From: Flavobacteriaceae bacterium
Lineage (GTDB): Bacteria; Bacteroidota; Bacteroidia; Flavobacteriales; Flavobacteriaceae
DNA length: 5,668 nt
Assembly (NCBI GenBank): GCA_008081175.1
Contig: VMCW01000173.1
Span: 1 to 5,668 of the forward strand
Direction: 5' to 3'
This document shows, one piece after another, positions 1 to 5,653 of the stretch. The notes beneath the pieces are model-generated. The model did not search any database and had not been told where the DNA came from. It was given only the letters and a program-made list of their open reading frames with translations. The position numbers and the translations under genes are program-made. The stretch's first letter is position 1. Each line of letters opens with the position of its first letter.

Positions 1-296
1 TAGTAACACCAGTTTTTGGAATTCCTACAAAATGGGTCACAGAAATTACCCATGTTCAAGAGGGATCATATTTTGTTGATGAACAGCGTTTTGGGCCTTA
101 TGATTTATGGCATCATAAACACTTTATAAATCCAATAAAAAACGGTGTTGAAATGATTGATATAGTCGATTATAAAATTCCCTTTGGTTTTTTAGGAAGA
201 ATAGCTCATCCTCTTCTTGTAGCTCCAAAATTGAAAGAGATTTTTGAATACAGAAAAAATGCATTAGTAGCACTTTTTGGTCCTTACACATCATGA
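1..296 (+). CDS. SRPBCC-fold protein, C-terminal part (5' end outside window)
   Basis: This frame is open from the left edge (first whole codon at base 3) to TGA at 294-296 and gives 97 residues of a C-terminus. The visible features are FVDEQRFGPYDLWHHKH near residues 24-40, then NGVEMIDIVDYKIPFGFLG near 47-65, and a last helix with LKEIFEYR. This pattern is typical of the SRPBCC (START/Bet v1-like) ligand-binding family, in which a beta-sheet wraps a long C-terminal helix to form a hydrophobic cavity. Members in this subgroup are small cytosolic proteins, often annotated only as SRPBCC family or cell-division-inhibitor-like; the ligand is unknown. The stop overlaps the next start as ATGA, so the two genes are probably translationally coupled. 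The family call is from recalled sequence pattern. No specific function can be given. Confidence 0.8.
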   Translation, partial: VTPVFGIPTKWVTEITHVQEGSYFVDEQRFGPYDLWHHKHFINPIKNGVEMIDIVDYKIPFGFLGRIAHPLLVAPKLKEIFEYRKNALVALFGPYTS

Positions 297-994
297 TGAA
301 AGATAAAAACATATTAATAGTAGGAGGTAGTTCAGGCATAGGAAAGGCCCTTGCAGAGTTGCTTTCTCCTTCAAACAACCTGTTTATAGCGAGTAGAACA
401 GCAGATAATCTCACAAACTTGAATGTAAAACACATCCCTTTTGATGTAACTACAGACGATTTGGACATTTCTGCTTTACCGGAACAACTTCACGGTTTTG
501 TATACTGTCCAGGGAGTATCAATTTAAGACCTTTTAAAGGTCTAGGTATTGATGCCTTTGAAAGTGATTTTCAGCTCAATGTCATTGGGGCGGTAAAAGC
601 ACTGAAGTCAGTTTTGGGACTGCTTACTACTAGTGCTTCTAGTTCTGTGGTTTTTTTTAGTACAGTTGCCGTTCAAACAGGTATGCCCTTTCACAGTTCT
701 ATAGCAGCTTCAAAAGGTGCTATAGAAGGACTGACTCGTTCTTTAGCTGCAGAGTTTGCTCCAAAGATTAGAGTCAATGCTATTGCTCCCTCTTTAGTTG
801 ATACTCCTTTGGCAGCGAAGTTCTTAAACAATGAAACTAAACTTGAAAAAGCAAATGAACGCCATCCTTTAGGAAGAGTTGGTAATGCGAAAGAAATTGC
901 TCAAGCTGCAGCCTACCTGCTTGGTGAAGAGAGTAGTTGGATGACTGGAAAAGTATTGCAGCTAGACGGTGGAATTGGTAACCTTAAAACCTAA
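293..994 (+). CDS. SDR-family (Rossmann-fold) protein lacking the catalytic tyrosine
   Basis: A 233-residue protein of the length usual for classical short-chain dehydrogenases/reductases. The N-terminal nucleotide-binding motif GGSSGIG is at residues 11-17, with Arg35 after beta-2, suggesting NADP(H) preference. The usual NNAG motif is replaced by YCPGSI (71-76). Asn96 matches the structural/catalytic Asn and Ser123 the catalytic Ser. The YxxxK motif reads I-A-A-S-K (137-141): Lys141 is present but the Tyr is Ile137 (codon ATA at 701-703). The C-terminal region has RVNAIAPSLVDTP and ends with an LDGG motif typical of SDRs, so the fold is complete. Without the tyrosine, ordinary ketone/alcohol redox chemistry is doubtful; it may bind nucleotide without turnover or use another acid. 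ATG 293 and ATG 296 are both possible starts; 293 gives the ATGA overlap with the upstream gene. Its substrate is unknown. Its neighbours suggest a light or photodamage-related role, which is inference. Confidence 0.9.
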   Translation: MMKDKNILIVGGSSGIGKALAELLSPSNNLFIASRTADNLTNLNVKHIPFDVTTDDLDISALPEQLHGFVYCPGSINLRPFKGLGIDAFESDFQLNVIGAVKALKSVLGLLTTSASSSVVFFSTVAVQTGMPFHSSIAASKGAIEGLTRSLAAEFAPKIRVNAIAPSLVDTPLAAKFLNNETKLEKANERHPLGRVGNAKEIAQAAAYLLGEESSWMTGKVLQLDGGIGNLKT

Positions 995-1002
995 AAAATT
1001 TG
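985..1002 (+). other. TTG start codon of the class I photolyase gene, fixed by an upstream in-frame stop
   Basis: In the photolyase frame a TAA lies at 985-987, followed by codons AAC, CTA, AAA and AAT, and then TTG at 1000. No ATG or GTG occurs between that stop and the conserved FWFRRDLR motif, so TTG is the only standard initiator that keeps the N-terminus intact. The leader CCTAAAAAATT is A-rich and has no clear Shine-Dalgarno sequence, as is common in Bacteroidota. The start sits only 5 bases after the SDR stop, so ribosomes finishing the SDR gene probably re-initiate here. A TTG start usually lowers initiation, so this enzyme may be made in modest amounts. Confidence 0.8.
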
Positions 1003-2304
1003 GAAAAACTTACCTTGTTTTGGTTCCGACGTGATTTGAGAGTAGAGGATAATCACGGTCTTTACAAAGCGTTGAGCGGAAAAAATAAGGTTCTACCACT
1101 ATTTATATTCGATACAAATATTTTAGATAAACTACCAAAACAAGATGCGCGTGTAGAATACATTTTATCAGCCTTGGGTGCCATTGATGTTGCTATGAAG
1201 AGGAACCGATGTAACGTTGGAAAATATCAGGGTACCCCGAAGGCTGTTTTTACAAAACTCTGTGAGGATCTGCCTATTGAAAAAGTAATTTGTAATGAAG
1301 ATTACGAGCCTTACGCCTTAAAAAGGGATGAGGAAATAAAAACACTCTTAGCAAAAAAGGAAATAGGTTTTGAAACCTATAAAGATCAGGTCATTTTTGC
1401 TAAAGACGAGGTAGTCAAAGATGATGGAACACCATATAAAGTATACACTCCCTACTCAAAAAAGTGGTTATTACAATTTGAAAAACTAGAACAACCTCAT
1501 TATCCTTCTGAGGAATATCTAGCACAATGCAGTTCCTCTAGTATTTTGCCAGACTGTGATTTAAAGGAATTGGGTTTTGATTCCAGTCCTGTTTTACAGC
1601 CCAAAGTAATATTTAACGATCAGATCATAGACAGTTATGAATCTACCCGTAATTTTCCCGCTTTGGATCACACCTCCCGGTTGGGTACTGCTTTACGATT
1701 TGGTACGGTAAGTGTGAGACAAATTGTTGCAAAGGCAGCATCACGTTCCAATCCTACATTTTTAAAAGAATTGATTTGGAGGGAGTTTTTTATGCAAATT
1801 TTATGGCATTTTCCCCTTACAAAAACGCAAAGTTTTAAGCCACAATACGACCGTATTGAATGGAGAAACAACGAAAGTGAATTTTCTAAATGGTGTGCAG
1901 GTGAAACGGGCTATCCTCTTGTAGATGCTGGGATGCGAGAGTTGAATAAAACTGGTTTTATGCACAATAGAGTTCGTATGCTTGTAGGGAGTTTTTTGTG
2001 TAAACACCTACTGATCGACTGGCGTTGGGGTGAAGCCTATTTTGCTGAAAAACTTTTGGACTATGAAATGTCCAGCAATGTAGGTAATTGGCAATGGGTG
2101 GCAGGATGTGGAGTAGATGCAGCGCCTTATTTTAGAATTTTTAATCCTACCGAGCAGATTAAGAAATTTGATAAAGAACTCAAATACATAAAAAAATGGG
2201 TGCCCAACTTTCAAGAACTAGATTACCCCAAACCTATTGTAGATCATAAACTAGCTAGAGAACGCTGCTTAAAAACGTACAAAGAGGCTCTAGGCAGGCT
2301 ATGA
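1000..2304 (+). CDS. phr: Class I deoxyribodipyrimidine (CPD) photolyase
   Basis: A 434-residue flavoenzyme predicted to split cyclobutane pyrimidine dimers in DNA with blue/near-UV light, using reduced FAD. The N-terminal antenna-binding alpha/beta domain (about 1-130) begins with FWFRRDLRVEDNHGL. The C-terminal helical FAD domain (about 205-434) contains TSRLGTALRFG (225-235), ELIWREFF (257-264), the segment from WCAGETGYP through TGFMHNRVR (298-326), and NWQW (363-366) with DAAPYFRIFNP after it. By hand alignment to E. coli photolyase, Glu257 and Trp260 match lesion-contacting Glu274/Trp277, Trp366 matches Trp384, Asn360 matches the flavin-facing Asn378, and Trp364/Trp341/Trp288 match the photoreduction triad 382/359/306. 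The E. coli antenna residue Glu109 appears to be replaced (around Ala106), so the antenna cofactor is uncertain. Its length is slightly below the E. coli enzyme (472) and nothing is missing. Translation starts at TTG; the stop overlaps the next gene as ATGA. Confidence 0.95.
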   Translation: MEKLTLFWFRRDLRVEDNHGLYKALSGKNKVLPLFIFDTNILDKLPKQDARVEYILSALGAIDVAMKRNRCNVGKYQGTPKAVFTKLCEDLPIEKVICNEDYEPYALKRDEEIKTLLAKKEIGFETYKDQVIFAKDEVVKDDGTPYKVYTPYSKKWLLQFEKLEQPHYPSEEYLAQCSSSSILPDCDLKELGFDSSPVLQPKVIFNDQIIDSYESTRNFPALDHTSRLGTALRFGTVSVRQIVAKAASRSNPTFLKELIWREFFMQILWHFPLTKTQSFKPQYDRIEWRNNESEFSKWCAGETGYPLVDAGMRELNKTGFMHNRVRMLVGSFLCKHLLIDWRWGEAYFAEKLLDYEMSSNVGNWQWVAGCGVDAAPYFRIFNPTEQIKKFDKELKYIKKWVPNFQELDYPKPIVDHKLARERCLKTYKEALGRL

Positions 2305-2438
2305 GGCGAATTTTAAAGCAGAACCTTCCTGAAAAAATATGCTTGTGCTGTGGGAGGCCTTTTCGATGGAGAAAAAAATGGGAACGCGACTGGGATCAGG
2401 TAAAATACTGTAGTAAAAAATGCAAAAAAACAGCTTAG
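2301..2438 (+). CDS. DUF2256 family small Cys4 protein of the photolyase operon
   Basis: A 45-residue, strongly basic protein. It begins MRRILKQNLPEKICLCCGRP and carries two cysteine pairs, C14-x2-C17 and C37-x3-C41, a pattern suited to binding one zinc ion. Between them lie FRWRKKWERDWDQVKYC residues, with Trp23, Trp27 and Trp31 spaced four apart, which would place them on one face of a helix. This agrees with the recalled DUF2256 family pattern (CxxCxrpFxWRKKW...W..VkYCS..C). No biochemical role is known to me. The start overlaps the photolyase stop by 4 nt (ATGA) and the 3' end overlaps the cryptochrome-DASH gene by 19 nt, so it is clearly part of the unit. Its basic charge, possible metal site and position suggest a nucleic-acid-binding or photolyase-associated accessory protein; this is inference. 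Its small size means automated callers may skip it. Confidence 0.9.
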   Translation: MRRILKQNLPEKICLCCGRPFRWRKKWERDWDQVKYCSKKCKKTA

Positions 2439-3724
2439 TTTGGTTGCGAAATGACCTAAGATTGGAGGATCATTACGCCTTTTATAATGCCTCTCAAGAC
2501 AGTGATCGATTGGTGGCTTATTACTCTTTTGATCCTTCTCATTACAGGGACACCCCTTGGGGGTTTCGAAAAACTGGTGACTTTCGGGTTCAATTTTTAA
2601 TTGAAACACTTCATCAATTAAAAAGAGACTTAGCTCAAAAAAACATCACGTTAATAATTGACAACCAGCCCCCACACATAGGTATTATAGATTGGGTTGA
2701 AAAACTTGAAATTACAACGCTATACTTTCAAGAAGAATGGACTCAAGAAGAAAAAATAGAGGAAATTAAGTTAAGGGAATCACTTCCACCAGAAGTCATT
2801 GTAAACAGCCATTACGATCAATTTTTATTTCATCCAGAAGATCTCCCTCTAGCTGTAAAGGATCTTCCTGAAGTATTTACAGAATTCAGAAAAAAATGTG
2901 AAAAAGAGTGTAAAGTAAGAGCCTGTTTTCCTGAAATTTCTAAGTTAAAAGAAAGCAATTTACTTGAAAAGCAATTTCCTATACCTTCTCTTGAATCATT
3001 GGGATATTCCCCAAGAGAAACTCATCCGCATTCTGCATTTCCTTTTAAAGGGGGTTCTCTAGCGGCCAGCGATAGGATAGAGCACTATTTATGGAAAACA
3101 GAAAAACTCTCCTTTTACAAACAGACTAGAAATGGTTTGTTGGGAACAGACTACAGTTCAAAGTTTTCGGCTTGGTTGGCTAATGGATCAATGTCTGTTA
3201 GAAAGCTCTATTGGGAGGTAGTAGCTTATGAGAGAGAAATCAAAAAAAACCAATCGACTTATTGGATGATATTTGAATTAATATGGAGGGATTATTTTAA
3301 GTACATCTCTTTAAAGCATGGGGATAAAATTTTTCACTTGGGTGGAATAAAAAACATGGAATATCAGTGGTATAGAAAGCAATCAGTTCTCGATGATTGG
3401 ATAGCTGGAAGAACCCGAGAGCCTTTTGTTAATGCCAACATGATCGAACTGAAAAAAACCGGATGGATGAGCAATCGAGGTAGACAAAATGTTGCCTCCT
3501 ATTTTGCTAAAGAGCTGTTGATGGATTGGCGAATAGGGGCTGCTTATTTTGAGTCTCAATTAATTGATTATGATGTTCATAGCAATTACGGAAATTGGAT
3601 ATATGTCTCTGGTGTTGGGAACGATCCAAGAGACCGAAAGTTCAACGTGCAACTTCAGGCAGAACGCTATGATGAAGGTGGTAAATTTCAACGCTTGTGG
3701 AATCAAAACTCACTCTTTGAATGA
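2420..3724 (+). CDS. Cryptochrome-DASH (DASH-family photolyase)
   Basis: A 434-residue member of the photolyase/cryptochrome superfamily. The antenna domain (about 1-140) begins SLVWLRNDLRLEDHYAF and contains GFRKTGDFRVQFLIE (48-62), a DASH-like stretch. The FAD domain has DYSSKFSAWLANGSMS (244-259), ELIWRDYFKY (286-295), TGWMSNRGRQNVASYF (347-362) and the DASH signature VSGVGNDPRDRKFN (396-409). Trp393, Trp370 and Trp317 align with the photoreduction triad and Asn389 faces the flavin. The position of the E. coli lesion-contacting Trp384 is Tyr395, as usual in DASH proteins. DASH proteins bind FAD and often MTHF, and known members repair dimers in single-stranded or looped DNA; some have regulatory roles. 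There is no long C-terminal extension. The ATG at 2420 is the only Met near the N-terminal motif. The gene starts inside DUF2256 and its stop overlaps the next start as ATGA. Confidence 0.95.
   Translation: MQKNSLVWLRNDLRLEDHYAFYNASQDSDRLVAYYSFDPSHYRDTPWGFRKTGDFRVQFLIETLHQLKRDLAQKNITLIIDNQPPHIGIIDWVEKLEITTLYFQEEWTQEEKIEEIKLRESLPPEVIVNSHYDQFLFHPEDLPLAVKDLPEVFTEFRKKCEKECKVRACFPEISKLKESNLLEKQFPIPSLESLGYSPRETHPHSAFPFKGGSLAASDRIEHYLWKTEKLSFYKQTRNGLLGTDYSSKFSAWLANGSMSVRKLYWEVVAYEREIKKNQSTYWMIFELIWRDYFKYISLKHGDKIFHLGGIKNMEYQWYRKQSVLDDWIAGRTREPFVNANMIELKKTGWMSNRGRQNVASYFAKELLMDWRIGAAYFESQLIDYDVHSNYGNWIYVSGVGNDPRDRKFNVQLQAERYDEGGKFQRLWNQNSLFE
2424..2430 (+). other. Run of seven A inside the DUF2256/cryptochrome-DASH overlap
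   Basis: Bases 2424-2430 are seven consecutive A, just after six A at 2415-2420, within the 19-nt overlap of the two genes. DUF2256 reads them as TGC AAA AAA ACA, whereas the DASH gene reads ATG CAA AAA AAC. One extra A in the transcript (or a -1 ribosomal shift) would join DUF2256 Cys41-Lys-Lys directly to DASH Asn4, giving a fusion of about 474 residues. The run is short for efficient slippage, so this is only a possibility. The run itself is seen directly. Confidence 0.4.
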
Positions 3725-5253
3725 AAGTACGATTGGTTTTAGGCGATCAGCTCAATGAAAATCACCCTTGGTTTAGCCAAGTGGAAGAGGGAGTTGTTTA
3801 TGTGCAAATGGAAATGCGCCAAGAAACCGATTATGCTCCTCACCACATCCAAAAATTGATTGCTTTTTTTGGAGCTATGAGGTGCTTTGAAAAAAGAATT
3901 AAAAGTAAAGGACATCAAACGCATTATATCAAACTTGACGCCGAAGAAAATACACAAAGCCTAACTTCCAATCTCAACAACCTTCTTGCTTACTACAACG
4001 CAACTCATTTTTCTTATCAAAGTCCAGATGAATATAGGCTTTCTAAACAACTTAAAACCTATTGTTCCTCTTTGACTTTGCCAACAGAGGAAGTCGATTC
4101 CTTTCATTACATGGCATCTCGCGAAGAACTTTCTGAATATTTTACAGGTAAAAAGCAGTATGTTTTAGAGTTTTTTTACCGAAACATGCGTAAGAAATTC
4201 AACTTGTTAATGCTGGGAAATCTACCCGAAGGTGGGCAATGGAATTTTGACAAAAACAATCGGAAAAAATGGAGAGGAACTCCAGAAATTCCACCTGTAT
4301 TTCATCCCAATAAACAACTTATTGCTGAAATAGAAACCCTTTTTACAAAGACAGGAGTTCATAGTATAGGTTCTTTTGATCCCGAACAGTTTCTCTATCC
4401 CTTAGATCGGTCTGAAGCCTTAAAACAGCTCGATTATTTCTGTTCGCATCTTTTAGTCCATTTTGGAGATTATCAAGATGCGATGCATACAGAACAACTG
4501 AATCTTTTTCATTCCAGGATTTCTTTTGCACTGAATACTAAGATGGTATCTCCTTTGGAAGTGGTTGAGTATGTAATTTCTTATTACAGAAAGAATCCCA
4601 ATACAATTGAATTGTCTCAAGTGGAAGGTTTTGTCCGTCAGATTGTGGGATGGAGAGAATATATGCGGGGTATTTATTGGACACAAATGCCTGAATACAA
4701 ACAAAAAAATACATTAAACAATCACAATGCCTTACCTGAATTTTATTGGACTGCAAAGACAAAGATGAATTGCTTGCATCACAGTGTAAAGAATTCACTT
4801 GAAAATGCCTACGCCCATCACATTCAAAGATTGATGGTATTGGGAAACTTTGCCCTGCTTGCGCAGATTCATCCTGATGAGGTAGATGCTTGGTTTTTAG
4901 GAATTTATGCTGATGCGGTTGAATGGGTGCAACTACCCAACACCCGGGGAATGAGTCAATGGGCTGATGGTGGAATTGTAGCGACCAAACCCTACGTTTC
5001 TGCAGCATCCTATATCAGTAAGATGGGAAACTATTGTGATGACTGCAACTATGATAAAACCAAAAGAACAGGAGAAAAGGCCTGTCCTTTTAACAGCTTG
5101 TATTGGAATTTTTTGGATGATAAAAAGGCATATTTTAAAAAGAACAACCGAATGGCTATGATGCTTCGTCTCTTAGAGAAAATACCAAGTGAAGAACTTC
5201 AGCAAATTAAATCAAGGGCATATGAAATAATCGAACAACCCGATGCTTTCTAA
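3721..5253 (+). CDS. Iron-sulfur bacterial cryptochrome / (6-4) photolyase (PhrB/CryB, FeS-BCP class)
   Basis: A 510-residue protein, the usual length for prokaryotic (6-4) photolyases. It begins KVRLVLGDQLNENHPWF, the characteristic FeS-BCP opening, and has GGQWNFDKNNRKKWRG (171-186) in the inter-domain region and VGWREYMRGIYW (309-320) in the FAD domain. Four cysteines, Cys351, Cys439, Cys442 and Cys455, match the [4Fe-4S] ligands of Agrobacterium PhrB (350/438/441/454) with a constant offset of one. His367 in YAHHIQRLMV matches the repair-essential His366, Tyr425 and Tyr431 match Tyr424/Tyr430, and Trp343 and Trp391 match electron carriers Trp342/Trp390. All are present, so light-driven repair of (6-4) photoproducts is expected, with FAD and probably a dimethyl-ribityllumazine antenna. 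The residue after Trp391 is Phe392, which I recall as Tyr391 in PhrB. The start shares ATGA with the DASH stop; the end overlaps the next gene by 11 nt. Confidence 0.95.
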   Translation: MKVRLVLGDQLNENHPWFSQVEEGVVYVQMEMRQETDYAPHHIQKLIAFFGAMRCFEKRIKSKGHQTHYIKLDAEENTQSLTSNLNNLLAYYNATHFSYQSPDEYRLSKQLKTYCSSLTLPTEEVDSFHYMASREELSEYFTGKKQYVLEFFYRNMRKKFNLLMLGNLPEGGQWNFDKNNRKKWRGTPEIPPVFHPNKQLIAEIETLFTKTGVHSIGSFDPEQFLYPLDRSEALKQLDYFCSHLLVHFGDYQDAMHTEQLNLFHSRISFALNTKMVSPLEVVEYVISYYRKNPNTIELSQVEGFVRQIVGWREYMRGIYWTQMPEYKQKNTLNNHNALPEFYWTAKTKMNCLHHSVKNSLENAYAHHIQRLMVLGNFALLAQIHPDEVDAWFLGIYADAVEWVQLPNTRGMSQWADGGIVATKPYVSAASYISKMGNYCDDCNYDKTKRTGEKACPFNSLYWNFLDDKKAYFKKNNRMAMMLRLLEKIPSEELQQIKSRAYEIIEQPDAF

Positions 5254-5653
5254 ATATCCCTCTATAGCGGTTGTATGGTTAAAACGTGATTTGCGTTTAG
5301 AAGACCACGAAGCGTTGACTACTGCTTTAGAGAATAATAAATTGGTTTTGCTTCTGTACGTTGCAGAAGATTTTTTATTGGAAGACCCTCATTTCAGTGA
5401 ACGCCATCTCAACTTTATAAAGGAGTCGATACAAGATTTAAACACCCAATTGAGACCGTTTAACACAGAGGTTCTCGCTCTTCAAGGAGAACTGATTCCT
5501 GTTTTAATGCAATTACAAGAAACGTTTTCAATAGCGGCTTTGTACTCCCATTACGAAACGGGTATCCATGCTACCTTTTTACGAGACAAAAAAGTTAAAA
5601 AATGGCTAAAAGCCCAAGGTATTAGTACTAGTACAAGTAGGTATAAAAAGTAA
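5243..5653 (+). CDS. Photolyase/cryptochrome-superfamily protein, N-terminal domain only (truncated or frameshifted)
   Basis: The 136-residue frame begins with IAVVWLKRDLRLEDHEAL (8-25), the standard start of a photolyase antenna domain, and continues through a Rossmann-like fold to SHYETGIHATFLRDKKVKKW (102-121) and KAQGI (123-127). Family members run to about 430-500 residues, adding a helical FAD domain that is absent here. After Gly126-Ile127 the residues STSTSRYKK do not resemble the family, which usually continues with W-x-E and then a GVxR-like stretch. The frame then meets TAA at 5651-5653. The +1 frame stays open from about 5622 to the window end and encodes QVGIKSKISWR, which could be a continuation. 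A tandem TAGTAC repeat lies at the break. Possible readings are a recent frameshift, an assembly error near a contig end, or a real antenna-domain-only protein. The ATG at 5243 overlaps the previous gene by 11 nt. The domain call is firm, but the intactness is unclear. Confidence 0.85.
   Translation: MLSKYPSIAVVWLKRDLRLEDHEALTTALENNKLVLLLYVAEDFLLEDPHFSERHLNFIKESIQDLNTQLRPFNTEVLALQGELIPVLMQLQETFSIAALYSHYETGIHATFLRDKKVKKWLKAQGISTSTSRYKK
5623..5634 (+). repeat. Tandem 6-bp repeat TAGTAC x2 at the reading-frame break
   Basis: TAGTAC occurs twice in a row and is followed by the related AAGTAG. It lies where the fourth photolyase homologue stops resembling its family, and its 5' neighbour still encodes the conserved KAQGI stretch. 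A short tandem duplication of this sort can cause replication slippage or misassembly. The repeat is directly visible, but its role in the frame break is inferred. Confidence 0.5.

Noticed and set aside
230..292. AT-rich stretch before the SDR gene as a possible promoter
   Set aside because: It encodes the conserved C-terminal helix of the SRPBCC protein, and I see no convincing Bacteroidota -33/-7 (TTTG / TAnnTTTG) pair.
124..468. Minus-strand open frame of 114 residues across the SRPBCC/SDR junction
   Set aside because: It crosses two well-supported plus-strand genes and has no family resemblance. It is a chance frame.
2313..2609. Minus-strand open frame of 98 residues over DUF2256 and the start of cryptochrome-DASH
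   Set aside because: The plus-strand DUF2256 and DASH motifs explain this sequence; the antisense product is featureless.
1000..3724. The class I photolyase and cryptochrome-DASH as a recent tandem duplication, since both are 434 residues
   Set aside because: The equal length is a coincidence. The antenna domains differ greatly, and the DASH-specific VSGVGNDPRDRKFN segment is replaced by the class I DAAPYFRIFNP segment in the other gene.
3564..3758. Plus-strand open frame of 64 residues spanning the DASH/Fe-S photolyase junction
   Set aside because: It is out of frame with two clear genes that already account for every base, and its product resembles no family.
4538..5008. Minus-strand open frame of 156 residues opposite the Fe-S photolyase gene
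   Set aside because: It lies wholly within a strongly conserved coding region on the other strand, and its translation has no recognisable domain. It is a shadow frame.
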